NCBI GenBank assembly: GCA_026196775.1 | Contig: JAPHUD010000024.1 | Coordinates: forward strand, 1 to 40,336 | Length of the DNA stretch: 40,336 bases | From: Flavobacteriales bacterium | GTDB lineage: Bacteria; Bacteroidota; Bacteroidia; Flavobacteriales_E; Vicingaceae | Direction of reading: 5' to 3' | Part shown: positions 25,386 to 33,799 of the stretch, in pieces | How positions within the stretch are numbered: the first letter of the stretch is position 1 | Layout of the letters: the number at the start of each line of letters is the position of its first letter | Notes under the pieces: generated by a model | What the model saw: the letters and a program-made list of their open reading frames with translations, nothing else | What the model was told of the DNA's origin: nothing | Database searches by the model: none | Translations under genes and position numbers: made by a program

Positions 25386-27812
25386 CTAAAAAGCCACTCC
25401 AAAACTCATTTTAATGGCAAAATTGTCGGAAGTTTTATCAAAAGCATAAGGGCCATAACGGTAAAAAACACCTACCCCCAAGGTGCTAGTGCTTACTTTT
25501 AATAAATTATTCATTATCAATCCGGATTCGTAAAAACCTTTTTCCATGGTTTTAAAATCTACTCCTTGGTGTAGTTCGGCATGGTCTAAGCTACCAACTC
25601 CCGCACTGGTAGTAATGACAAACTCCGGTTGGAATTTTTTAATTTTCAGCAATAAGCCCTTAAAACTATGTCGGAAATGAAAATGTACATATTGATTTGA
25701 CAAAAACTCGTAAGGCAACATGGTTTCAAACGCATTTTCGGTAGAAAGCAGTAGGAAATCATCGGTTCTATTAACACCAATAGGATGGTTGAGTAGGTGT
25801 TGTGGCACTTCTCCATCAATATAACCCGCTTCAACTCTAAAATAAGGCTGACCAAAATTTCTGGTATTAAATTTTTTCTCCGTCCTAAAAGTATAACGTG
25901 TATAGGTATATTCTCCATCATATTGGTTCACTCCTCTTTCTATTTTAGCATATAAAATAGGGTATTTTGTATTCATCCGATAACTCGAAGAAAGCGTTTT
26001 CATAATCTTCTCTTTATAGGCATACCTCAGCTCCACACCTACTTCATTAAACAGGTAATTTCTATCTCTGATAAAAGTGGAATTATCTATTTGTTTTACA
26101 AAATAATAATCATCGGTAACTTCTACTTTTTGTTGATTTACAAACACATAAGATTTTAAATATCTCATTGTTCTAAAACTTAACCTTGCCTGCATTTTTT
26201 CATAATTATTCATCCTGTCTAAATACAACACTCGAGTTCCTGCCGAAGAAATAAAAGGTACTTTGTAATCTCTAAAACCAACTACTCCTGGCTCGGCAAC
26301 ATCTTTATCGTAAGAAAAATTGATGGCTATATTGTTGTTTTTTTCAAGCAAGAAAGTGACATCTCCACCATATTTTTCTTCTTTATCTTTAAATCCATAA
26401 GCACCATAACCACCAATAGAAAACCATTTAGAAAAATGCTGATTGGTATGAAAGCCTGCTCCAAGTCTAAATCCTTCGTAGTTATTATAGTTTACAAAAC
26501 GGTTTAAATCTAAATCTATAATTCCCCATTTTAATTTGCCCGTTAAAATAGCTTCCAAACCACCTAGCTTTTTATCTAAATTTTCGGCTTTTCCAATGCT
26601 ATCAATTACCTGATAGGTTTTTTTCTCTTGAGCTGTTAGTGTATCTCCACGGTAATCGTTCCAAAAAGCTTCATCTCTTTTATTGGCTTTTAAATCAATT
26701 TCGGTATCTACATGACTAAATTCTTTGTTTTTTAACTCTGGATTAATAACCACATCTTTTATATAAGTATTGCTAAACCCAACCATTTTAAATGAATTAA
26801 CGGTAGCATTATTCATAATAAATTTAGAACTGAGTTGTTTGGGAAACCACTTACCTTGCAATTTTTCGTATTGCTGACGAATTTCTACGGTAAGCGAAGC
26901 ATCTTGCTCATAAGGTTCTGCAATAACATTTTGCAGGGCGTAACCATCTGTATTAATATATAGCAATCCTTGTAAAGCATCAAAATTTTTGCCTTTAAGA
27001 GGTGTGAAAGATATGATGTAAACCGAATCTGCTCCACTGATGATGGTATCTTCAATTAAAAACAAATATTTGTTATGACTATTGGTTGAAATGGGATTTA
27101 AATACGCTTTATCCATCACATAAATATTGGTATTGTAAAAAGAAAACGATTGCAATTGTGTTCCCAACAAAGCGAAAGTAGGGTTTTGAAGTCCTGAAAC
27201 TCTTGAAGCTATTACTTTCTCATAATTTTTGCTCGGCACTTTATACTTTCGCTGAGTAACGGATTCCATCATAAAAATATGCTGCGTTTTTAAAATACTA
27301 TCTGTTCTTTGAGTAATGGAATCTGCTTTAGCTAATTTTTCAGGGTTATTCAATAAAGCACTATCCATTTCAGCAGTTACATACAATTTACTGTAAGAAT
27401 CGTAAGTGAAATCCATACTTTTTTCTGGATTAAGCTGCGTACGATTATCCACCACTTTTTTAATAATTCTATGGGCAGGGTTTTCTCCTGGAAGTATTCT
27501 AACTTCTTGCAATTGAAAGGTGGTTGGTATTAGTTCAACAATAATATAATCTTTATTATCTACCTGTATTTCTTTAGGTTCGTAACCAACATAACTCAGT
27601 TTTAATGAAATTACAGGTGTTGATGTTTTAAAGATAAAATTTCCGTCTATATCGGTAGTTGCTCCATAATTTCTATCCGTAAGAATATTAACAAAAGCTA
27701 GTGGTTGCTTTGATTTATCATCCAACACCTTACCTTTAAAAGTGAATTGAGCAAGCGTACTTGAACACAATAAAAGCAAAAGCCATATAACACCTAATTG
27801 TTTACTCAACAT
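25386..27812 (-). CDS. DUF5686 outer-membrane protein with carboxypeptidase-regulatory-like domain
   Basis: An 808-residue protein with a signal peptide (LLLLCSSTLAQ). An N-terminal CarboxypepD-regulatory-like Ig fold (about residues 22-105: FKGKVLDDKSKQPLAFVNILTDRNYGATTDIDGNFIFK, SYVGYEPKEI) is followed by the DUF5686 region. That region has a predicted beta barrel in its second half (GFRLGAGFHTNQHFSKWFSIGGYGAYGFKDK). The end, FAIKMSFGVAF, is a typical barrel-closing strand with terminal Phe. This architecture is common in Bacteroidota outer membranes; the exact role is unknown. A run of eight C residues lies directly after its stop codon. Confidence 0.8.
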   Translation of the reverse strand: MLSKQLGVIWLLLLLCSSTLAQFTFKGKVLDDKSKQPLAFVNILTDRNYGATTDIDGNFIFKTSTPVISLKLSYVGYEPKEIQVDNKDYIIVELIPTTFQLQEVRILPGENPAHRIIKKVVDNRTQLNPEKSMDFTYDSYSKLYVTAEMDSALLNNPEKLAKADSITQRTDSILKTQHIFMMESVTQRKYKVPSKNYEKVIASRVSGLQNPTFALLGTQLQSFSFYNTNIYVMDKAYLNPISTNSHNKYLFLIEDTIISGADSVYIISFTPLKGKNFDALQGLLYINTDGYALQNVIAEPYEQDASLTVEIRQQYEKLQGKWFPKQLSSKFIMNNATVNSFKMVGFSNTYIKDVVINPELKNKEFSHVDTEIDLKANKRDEAFWNDYRGDTLTAQEKKTYQVIDSIGKAENLDKKLGGLEAILTGKLKWGIIDLDLNRFVNYNNYEGFRLGAGFHTNQHFSKWFSIGGYGAYGFKDKEEKYGGDVTFLLEKNNNIAINFSYDKDVAEPGVVGFRDYKVPFISSAGTRVLYLDRMNNYEKMQARLSFRTMRYLKSYVFVNQQKVEVTDDYYFVKQIDNSTFIRDRNYLFNEVGVELRYAYKEKIMKTLSSSYRMNTKYPILYAKIERGVNQYDGEYTYTRYTFRTEKKFNTRNFGQPYFRVEAGYIDGEVPQHLLNHPIGVNRTDDFLLLSTENAFETMLPYEFLSNQYVHFHFRHSFKGLLLKIKKFQPEFVITTSAGVGSLDHAELHQGVDFKTMEKGFYESGLIMNNLLKVSTSTLGVGVFYRYGPYAFDKTSDNFAIKMSFGVAF

Positions 27813-27835
27813 GGATAAAAAAGGAAAATCTGCCG

Positions 27836-27864
27836 TAAAAATACAATTATAATTGATGTTACAA
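27836..27864 (-). promoter_or_regulatory. Promoter of the DUF5686 gene
   Basis: On the minus strand, TTG (complement of 27862-27864) is followed after 18 bp by TATTTTTA (complement of 27836-27843), one base off the -7 consensus. It lies about 25 bp before the DUF5686 start. Confidence 0.45.
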
Positions 27865-27885
27865 AAAACAGTACTGTTTTACTTT
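27865..27885 (-). terminator. Possible terminator behind the TonB-dependent receptor gene
   Basis: AAAACAGTACTGTTTT (27865-27880) is a perfect 16-bp palindrome. On the minus strand it is followed by further T residues, downstream of the receptor stop codon. It has no loop bases, so it may instead be a protein-binding site. It abuts the -33 box of the next gene. Confidence 0.3.
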
Positions 27886-27948
27886 TTTGTTGGATTATTT
27901 TTTTGGTGTTGTTGCTTGGTATTTGGTAAATCTTTATTTAAAATTAAG

Positions 27949-30156
27949 TTAGCCATTAAAACTCCAACGCAAACCAAACATAAACCTCCTAGTTTGCAAA
28001 GGCCCATAAGCGTAAGCTGTATCAAAATTTTCACCAAATGGATTTTCAGGATCTACTAATGGTGAAGGCTGAGTATAATTAAACACATTCTTAACAGCTA
28101 CATATAAATTAAGGCTATTTTTAAATTCCTTTGTAATTTGCAAATTGTTCAAGCTATACCAAGGGGAACGTGTTGGTCTTTCAAATGGGTGGTCATATTC
28201 AGGAAGTTTTTGAGGACTGTAAAATTTACCTGACCAACTCATTACTATTTTTGGTTTCTTAAATCTATATTCTACTCCTATTGTTCCACTAAAACGAGGT
28301 GTAAATTCTTGCTCTTCTTTTACCTGATTCCCATCAACATCATTATACACTTGATACATTTCCATAAAGGTTCCTCCTAGGCTTATTGACAATGGTTTTA
28401 AAAAAGAATGGTGAATGTTATATGAGACTCCTTTTATAAGAGCATAACCTTTTAAATTATCATAAACAATAAGGTTGGGGTTCACGTCATAGTCAGGCAA
28501 GATTTTATTACTAAAATGAGTAAAAAACACGTCCATATCCAATGTGCCAGCACCACCTAAAACACTATAAACATGATTAAGGTTAAGGTTGGCATTATAA
28601 GACTCTTCTGGTTTTAGGTTTTTTGTAATTTCCACTTTTCTTGCCCCAGAATAAAAAGCATGATCTTCTGTGAATAAATGAACCTGCCTAAACCCTGTTC
28701 CAATATTTAATCTTGCCGTGGTATATAAGCCTAATTTCTGTTTAACATTAAATCTTGGAGCAATAATGACTCCATGCTTTTCGTGATAATCTAACCTAGT
28801 ACCAAAAAGCAAAGATGTTTTCTTAGTAATTGAATATTCATCTTGAGCAAAAACACCTGGAATAAATTCATTCTCATTAGTATAAGATAGTGTATTGTCT
28901 TTATATGTTTGGTAGCGTGATGTTACGCCAACTATCCAATCATGTTTGCCGTGGTGTTTACTCCATAATAAATTGGAATAAAAGATATTTTGACTTGCTT
29001 TGTAACGAGTACTACCATACCAACTGTCTTGAAAGTGATTATTGAAAGAATAGTCAAATCTGATATGTTCTTTAAAAGGCAACTGATAAGAACCAATAAC
29101 TTCATATCGTTTTGTTTTAACAAATTCACCATACACATCTTCACTTCCTCTATCATCTTTTTCCCATTGTAGGGTACCCCCAAATCTATCTTCAAAATAA
29201 TATCTTAGTGCAAGATTTGAAATTCTTTTATCTTTTCGTTTAAAAGACCATTTATTAAATAGTGTAATTCTGTTATTCAGAGGTATGTCAGTAAAGTTAT
29301 CGTTATTGTCATCAATCCCCAACTGATTGTTATACAAATTTGTACTAAAGGTAGTTATAATTTTATCACTTAATTTTGATGTTAAAGCGGCATCTAAATT
29401 ATATTGAGCATGAGTCGTACCAAATGCATGCACCATTAATTTCTCCATATTTTCAGGATTTTTGGTTATTACATTAATCACCCCTCCCACCGCTTCGGTT
29501 CCATAAAGGGTTGATGACGGTCCTTTAACTATTTCAATTCTTTCAATCATTTCGTTTGGTATTCCATTAAGCCCATAAGTTGATGCTAAAGCACTCATAA
29601 GTGGCATTCCATCAATAAGCATTAATGTATATGCACCTTCCATTCCATTAATATGAATACAACTTGTCCCACAAACCCCACAACTCACTTGCTCTTGAAC
29701 ACCGTTAACCATCCCGATAGACTCCATAATGTTATTGCCAGTATTGTTTCTTAAAAATTTTGAAGTAAGTATTTCTACTTTTACTGGAGAGTCTGAAACT
29801 CTAGTCTCTTTCATCGTTCCGGTTACCACTATCTCGTCTAATTCAGCATGCGTTTGTTGAAGTTCTAAAGAAATAATCTTAACATTTCCTTTTTGTATTT
29901 CAATTCTTTTTTTAAAAGGAGCAAACCCTAAACATGAAACCTTAAAAGTATATATACCATCTGGGACATCTTTAATAATAAAATTCCCATTGTTATCTGT
30001 AGCAGTACCCAACTTAATTTCATCAATAAATATATTTGCGTATTGAACAGCCTTTCCTTCACTAACTACTTTTCCTTTTACATCAGAGGTAGATTGTTGA
30101 GCTGTTACACAAATACCTGTAAAACCAATTAACGTTAAAATTATAAATCTTTTCAT
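27949..30156 (-). CDS. TonB-dependent outer-membrane receptor
   Basis: A 735-residue receptor. A signal peptide (MKRFIILTLIGFTGICVTAQ) precedes a carboxypeptidase-regulatory-like domain (about 25-100: VKGKVVSEGKAVQYANIFIDEIKLG, SCLGFAPFKKRIEI). The TonB-box-like LDEIVVTGT (106-114) and the plug domain follow, with GMPLMSALASTYGLNGIPNEMIERIEIVKGPSSTLYG, and then the 22-strand barrel ending RRFMFGLRWSFNG. The plug carries Cys159, Cys162 and Cys166 in SCGVCGTSCIHING, a potential metal or redox site. It imports an unknown ligand energised by a TonB-ExbBD system. Gene order gives no substrate clue. A -7 box, TATTTTTG, is at the complement of 30191-30198. Confidence 0.9.
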   Translation of the reverse strand: MKRFIILTLIGFTGICVTAQQSTSDVKGKVVSEGKAVQYANIFIDEIKLGTATDNNGNFIIKDVPDGIYTFKVSCLGFAPFKKRIEIQKGNVKIISLELQQTHAELDEIVVTGTMKETRVSDSPVKVEILTSKFLRNNTGNNIMESIGMVNGVQEQVSCGVCGTSCIHINGMEGAYTLMLIDGMPLMSALASTYGLNGIPNEMIERIEIVKGPSSTLYGTEAVGGVINVITKNPENMEKLMVHAFGTTHAQYNLDAALTSKLSDKIITTFSTNLYNNQLGIDDNNDNFTDIPLNNRITLFNKWSFKRKDKRISNLALRYYFEDRFGGTLQWEKDDRGSEDVYGEFVKTKRYEVIGSYQLPFKEHIRFDYSFNNHFQDSWYGSTRYKASQNIFYSNLLWSKHHGKHDWIVGVTSRYQTYKDNTLSYTNENEFIPGVFAQDEYSITKKTSLLFGTRLDYHEKHGVIIAPRFNVKQKLGLYTTARLNIGTGFRQVHLFTEDHAFYSGARKVEITKNLKPEESYNANLNLNHVYSVLGGAGTLDMDVFFTHFSNKILPDYDVNPNLIVYDNLKGYALIKGVSYNIHHSFLKPLSISLGGTFMEMYQVYNDVDGNQVKEEQEFTPRFSGTIGVEYRFKKPKIVMSWSGKFYSPQKLPEYDHPFERPTRSPWYSLNNLQITKEFKNSLNLYVAVKNVFNYTQPSPLVDPENPFGENFDTAYAYGPLQTRRFMFGLRWSFNG

Positions 30157-30190
30157 AACTATTTTTATTTAGACTAATTCTAAATTATGA

Positions 30191-30198
30191 CAAAAATA
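30191..30198 (-). promoter_or_regulatory. TAnnTTTG -7 box before the TonB-dependent receptor
   Basis: The complement reads TATTTTTG, an exact -7 match, 34 bp before the receptor start. No TTG is seen at the standard -33 spacing. Confidence 0.4.
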
Positions 30199-30352
30199 TT
30201 ATTGAACAATTATTATAATTATGATTCTCCTCATATTCTGAAAAAAAATATTTAGCTATCGAAATAGTAACAACGTAGTGAATAAAAAACAAATTGTATA
30301 AATATAATAATTAAGTTGTTTCAACCCTACATTTAATCCACCAAAGTTTTAT

Positions 30353-30360
30353 TACTTTTG
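30353..30360 (+). promoter_or_regulatory. TAnnTTTG -7 box before lysS
   Basis: TACTTTTG followed by CAGCC matches the Bacteroidota -7 consensus exactly and lies 16 bp before the ATG at 30377. A standard -33 TTG is not apparent. Confidence 0.5.
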
Positions 30361-30376
30361 CAGCCTTAATTTTTTA

Positions 30377-32068
30377 ATGATGAGCATACAATTATCGGAA
30401 CAAGAACAAATTAGAAGAGCATCTCTGACAAAACTCAGGGAGCTAGGAATAGAGCCATATCCGGCAGCAAAATTCCCTGTTAATACCTTAACAAAAGACA
30501 TTAAAGATAATTTTGAAGAAGGTAAAGAAGTAATTCTTGCTGGGAGAATTATGAGTAGAAGGATTATGGGAAAAGCTTCTTTTGCCGAATTGAAAGACAG
30601 TTCTGGAAGAATTCAAATTTACATTAACAGAGATGAAATTTGTCCTGATGAAGATAAAACACTTTACAATGAAGTTTTTAAAAAACTACTTGATATTGGT
30701 GATTTTATTGGCGTAAAAGGTGTTTTATTTACCACTCAAGTTGGTGAACAATCCGTAAAAATTAAAGAAATTTCGGTTTTAAGCAAAGCTCTAAAACCAT
30801 TACCTATAGTAAAAACAGATGATGAAGGAAAAGTACATGATGCTTTTTCCGACCCTGAATTACGTTATCGTCAGCGTTATGTTGACTTGGTAGTAAACGA
30901 CCATGTAAAAGATATTTTTATAAAAAGAACAAAGTTGTTCAATGCCATGCGTCAGTTTTTTAACGATAAAGGTTATTTAGAAGTAGAAACCCCTATTTTA
31001 CAGGCTATTCCAGGTGGTGCTGCTGCCAAGCCATTTATTACACATCACAATGCGCTAGATATTCCACTTTATATGCGAATTGCCAACGAACTTTATTTAA
31101 AAAGACTAATTGTTGGTGGCTTTGATGGTGTTTATGAGTTCTCTAAAAACTTCCGTAATGAAGGAATGGACAGAACCCATAACCCTGAGTTTACCGCTAT
31201 GGAAATTTATGTTTCTTACAAAGATTACCATTGGATGATGGAGTTTACCGAAAACCTGCTGGAGTTCTGTGCTACACAAGTAAATGGCACCACCAAAGCT
31301 AAATTTGGCAACCACGAAATTGATTTTAAAGCTCCGTATAAAAGAGTAACTATGCGTCAGGCAATTATCGACCATACCGGCTTTGATATTGATGGAAAAT
31401 CAGAAGAAGAATTGCGAAAAGCTTGCTTAGACATGGGTATTGAAGTTGATGACTCCATGGGCAAAGGCAAGTTAATTGATGAACTATTTGGCGAAAAATG
31501 TGAAGGGAACTACATTCAACCAACATTTATTATTGATTACCCGAAAGAGATGTCGCCATTGTGTAAACAACACAGAGACAATCCGGAATTAACCGAACGT
31601 TTTGAGCTAATGATTTGCGGTAAAGAGGTAGCCAATGCTTACTCTGAGCTAAATGACCCAATAGATCAACGTGAACGTTTTGAAGAGCAGCTAAAACTCT
31701 CTGAAAAAGGCGATGATGAAGCTATGTTTATAGATAATGATTTTATTAGAGCGTTGGAATATGGCATGCCACCTACAAGTGGCTTGGGTATTGGCATGGA
31801 CAGATTGATTATGTTCTTAACTAATAACCAATCTATTCAAGAAGTATTGTTTTTCCCACAAATGAAACCGGAGAAGAAAGCAGTTGAACTCTCTGAAAAT
31901 GCAAGAAAGATTTTTATTTCATTTTCAGGAAAAAAACAATATAGTATTGAAATGGTTAAAAATTCACTTGAGATAAGCAATAAGGCTATAGACAAAGCCA
32001 ATAAAGAGTTAACGAGTAAAAAAATTGTTAGATTTAATAAAGAAGAATTAGTATACGAATTCATTTAA
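30377..32068 (+). CDS. lysS: Lysine-tRNA ligase, class II
   Basis: A 563-residue class II aminoacyl-tRNA synthetase that charges tRNA-Lys. The anticodon-binding OB fold is at about 55-150 (VILAGRIMSRRIMGKASFAELKD). Motif 1 (FNDKGYLEVETPILQAIPGGAAAKPF) begins near residue 198, motif 2 is VYEFSKNFRNEGMDRTHNPEFT, and motif 3 is GLGIGMDRLIMFLTN. After the usual end (FFPQMKPEKK) there is an extra C-terminal stretch of about 62 residues with a helical, Lys-rich, winged-helix-like look. Two ATGs (30377 and 30380) are equally possible starts. The gene ends at a terminator, and the mobile island begins directly behind it. Confidence 0.95.
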   Translation: MMSIQLSEQEQIRRASLTKLRELGIEPYPAAKFPVNTLTKDIKDNFEEGKEVILAGRIMSRRIMGKASFAELKDSSGRIQIYINRDEICPDEDKTLYNEVFKKLLDIGDFIGVKGVLFTTQVGEQSVKIKEISVLSKALKPLPIVKTDDEGKVHDAFSDPELRYRQRYVDLVVNDHVKDIFIKRTKLFNAMRQFFNDKGYLEVETPILQAIPGGAAAKPFITHHNALDIPLYMRIANELYLKRLIVGGFDGVYEFSKNFRNEGMDRTHNPEFTAMEIYVSYKDYHWMMEFTENLLEFCATQVNGTTKAKFGNHEIDFKAPYKRVTMRQAIIDHTGFDIDGKSEEELRKACLDMGIEVDDSMGKGKLIDELFGEKCEGNYIQPTFIIDYPKEMSPLCKQHRDNPELTERFELMICGKEVANAYSELNDPIDQRERFEEQLKLSEKGDDEAMFIDNDFIRALEYGMPPTSGLGIGMDRLIMFLTNNQSIQEVLFFPQMKPEKKAVELSENARKIFISFSGKKQYSIEMVKNSLEISNKAIDKANKELTSKKIVRFNKEELVYEFI

Positions 32069-32093
32069 AATATTAGTTTTTAAACTTTATATT

Positions 32094-32125
32094 AAGGAAG
32101 TATATTTTATACTTCCTTTCTTTTT
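32094..32125 (+). terminator. Rho-independent terminator of lysS
   Basis: An 11-bp stem, AAGGAAGTATA (32094-32104) with TATACTTCCTT (32108-32118) and a TTT loop, is followed by TCTTTTT. It marks the end of the host transcription unit and the left limit of the island. Confidence 0.85.
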
Positions 32126-32144
32126 GTTATATATTTTCTCGAAA

Positions 32145-32166
32145 AATCTGTCACGAATCTGTCACG
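32145..32166 (+). repeat. 11-bp perfect tandem repeat upstream of the integrase
   Basis: AATCTGTCACG occurs twice head to tail without spacer (32145-32155 and 32156-32166), 30 bp before the integrase ATG. The 11-bp period puts both copies on the same face of the DNA helix, which suits a regulator or an integrase arm-binding site. Confidence 0.7.
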
Positions 32167-32195
32167 GAATTAAATTTTCGGTTTATATTTACACT

Positions 32196-33260
32196 ATGGT
32201 TAATCTCAGAAAAAAATACTATGGAGACCCTAATTTAAGCAACGCTAAAAGACCGTTTAAATATCAATTGGATTATTTCAACAATGGAAAAAGAGTAAGA
32301 GAGGTTATTAAAGAAATAATAGTTATCCCTACTGACAATAGAGATATTAAAAAACAAAAAGAAAGGATAGCTCAAAATATAAGGTCAAAACTAGAAATAG
32401 AGCTTGGTTCTAGAAAAGTAGGTCTAACATCAAGGCAGTTACAAAAGGCAAACTTTATAGATTACTTTCAAATGCAAGGTGAAAAGAAGGGAGTTTCTAC
32501 TAAAGTAGCTTGGCGAAACACATATAAACATATTATTAATTTTCACGGAAAAAAATTAAAGTTTGAAGACGTATCAGTAGCATGGTTAGAAAGATTTAAG
32601 GACTACCTTGATTCACAAATTTCAAATAATTCGGTATTAACTTATATGCTAAAAATCAATACTGCATTAAATCAAGCAGTAAAAGAAAAAATAATTTTAG
32701 AAAATCCTTATAAATACATTGATAAACCGAAAAAAGAAGAAAAAGAAATGGTTTATTTAGTCAAGGAAGAAATTCAAGAATTAATAAATACTGAATTCTA
32801 TGATAATGAGGTAAAAAATGCTTTCCTATTCTCATGTTACACTGGTTTAAGAATTTCTGACATTCAAAACTTAACATGGAATAGAATTAAAGAAGGAAAA
32901 GTCAGTATAACTCAACAAAAGACAAAGGCTTTAGTTAGTATCCCATTAAATGAAAATGCAATCGAAATACTAAACAAACAAAGGAAAAATACAGAAAAGA
33001 TATTTAAAGTGTCAAAACATATTGGCAGTATAAACAGGACACTACATAAGTTTATTGACAGAACATCTATTAATAAGAATGTCACTTATCATTCATCAAG
33101 ACACACCTTTGCTACACTACTGATCTCGTCAGGAGTAAATATTTATACAGTTTCAAAATTACTTGGTCATACAGATATTGAAAGCACATTAGTATATGCA
33201 AAAGTGATAAATGAAGAAAAAGAAAAGGCAGTAAATTCAATGCCAATTTTTAAGTATTAG
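32196..33260 (+). CDS. Tyrosine recombinase (phage/ICE-type integrase)
   Basis: A 354-residue site-specific recombinase. An N-terminal arm-binding-like segment (about 1-85) is followed by a SAM-like core-binding domain (about 100-195) and the catalytic domain. All catalytic residues are present: Arg219 in YTGLRISDI, Lys242 in QQKTKALVSIPL, His299 and Arg302 in YHSSRHTF, His325 in LGHTDIEST, and the nucleophile Tyr334 in LVYAKV. The ATG at 32196 was chosen; a TTG 24 codons upstream (32124) would add a poorly fitting segment and lies in the lysS terminator. The protein resembles integrases of Bacteroidota islands. It sits directly behind lysS and probably integrates and excises the island. Confidence 0.9.
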   Translation: MVNLRKKYYGDPNLSNAKRPFKYQLDYFNNGKRVREVIKEIIVIPTDNRDIKKQKERIAQNIRSKLEIELGSRKVGLTSRQLQKANFIDYFQMQGEKKGVSTKVAWRNTYKHIINFHGKKLKFEDVSVAWLERFKDYLDSQISNNSVLTYMLKINTALNQAVKEKIILENPYKYIDKPKKEEKEMVYLVKEEIQELINTEFYDNEVKNAFLFSCYTGLRISDIQNLTWNRIKEGKVSITQQKTKALVSIPLNENAIEILNKQRKNTEKIFKVSKHIGSINRTLHKFIDRTSINKNVTYHSSRHTFATLLISSGVNIYTVSKLLGHTDIESTLVYAKVINEEKEKAVNSMPIFKY

Positions 33261-33284
33261 CCAACTCAACATTACTTTATTACA

Positions 33285-33317
33285 AGGTGTTTTTTGGAGC
33301 AAAAACACCTTTTTTTG
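33285..33317 (+). terminator. Rho-independent terminator of the integrase gene
   Basis: AGGTGTTTTT (33285-33294) pairs perfectly with AAAAACACCT (33301-33310) over a 6-base loop and is followed by a run of T. It lies 24 bp after the integrase stop codon. Confidence 0.88.
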
Positions 33318-33360
33318 TGTCTTTTTCAAAAAATACATTCTCATTAATAGTCTATATAAC

Positions 33361-33383
33361 AACTCTTTACGAGTTATTTTTTT
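33361..33383 (+). terminator. Second short hairpin with T-run
   Basis: AACTC-TTTAC-GAGTT (33361-33375) is followed by ATTTTTTT. The stem has only 5 bp, so it is a weak terminator candidate. It would further insulate the next gene from the integrase transcript. Confidence 0.35.
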
Positions 33384-33401
33384 CATTTTTTTTTCAGAAG
33401 G

Positions 33402-33445
33402 GGTATAGTGGGGATACCAGTGATTCCATATATGGCATAAGCCAT
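33402..33445. repeat. Cluster of three small inverted repeats
   Basis: Within 44 bp lie GGTAT-AGTGGGG-ATACC (33402-33418), the palindrome CCATATATGG (33426-33435) and ATGGC-ATAA-GCCAT (33432-33445). The last two overlap. They fill the space just before the excisionase-like gene (start 33465). They could be operators, an attachment core or excisionase sites. Confidence 0.5.
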
Positions 33446-33464
33446 AAAATTAAATTATAATATC

Positions 33465-33794
33465 ATGAAAAATGAATTGAAAACAATTCTAATGGAGCTT
33501 CGAAAAAATAGAAAAGAAGTAAAAGCTCTTAAGAAAGAAATTAATCAACTAAAAAAAGCTAAGATTTATATGAAACATGTCTTAACTATTAAAGATGCAT
33601 CTGAGTGGTCTGGTTTAAGCGAATCGTTTCTTTACCATTTGACTAGCACAAACAAGTTAACTCATTCTAAGCCAAATGGCAAGGTTATTTTTATACATAG
33701 AAGAGAACTAAAAAACTTTCTTTTATCAAATGAAATCTTATCCAATCAGAGTATAGAAGAACAATCAGCTAATTATTTAATGAAAAAACTTTAA
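33465..33794 (+). CDS. Excisionase-like helix-turn-helix protein
   Basis: A 109-residue protein. A Lys/Glu-rich N-terminal helix (about 1-35, likely coiled coil) is followed by a MerR/excisionase-type winged HTH (about 38-88: VLTIKDASEWSGLSESFLYHLTSTNKLTHSKPNGKVIFIHRRELKNFL). Such proteins assist tyrosine recombinases in excision or regulate neighbouring genes. It lies 5 bp before the RepA-like ATPase gene and is cotranscribed with it. This int-HTH-RepA order is a recurring mobility module in Bacteroidota islands. Confidence 0.8.
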   Translation: MKNELKTILMELRKNRKEVKALKKEINQLKKAKIYMKHVLTIKDASEWSGLSESFLYHLTSTNKLTHSKPNGKVIFIHRRELKNFLLSNEILSNQSIEEQSANYLMKKL

Positions 33795-33799
33795 TTATT

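Noticed and set aside
25379-25386. Run of eight C residues as a phase-variation tract
   Set aside because: It lies just after the DUF5686 stop codon and not inside a gene or promoter, so slippage would not change a product in an obvious way.
27853-28059. Short plus-strand open frame with a hydrophobic start
   Set aside because: Its second half lies antisense to the receptor C terminus and its first half covers the palindrome and promoter region; no independent support.
32124-32195. Upstream TTG start of the integrase adding 24 residues
   Set aside because: It would start inside the lysS terminator T-run and the added residues do not look like an integrase arm domain; the ATG at 32196 fits better.
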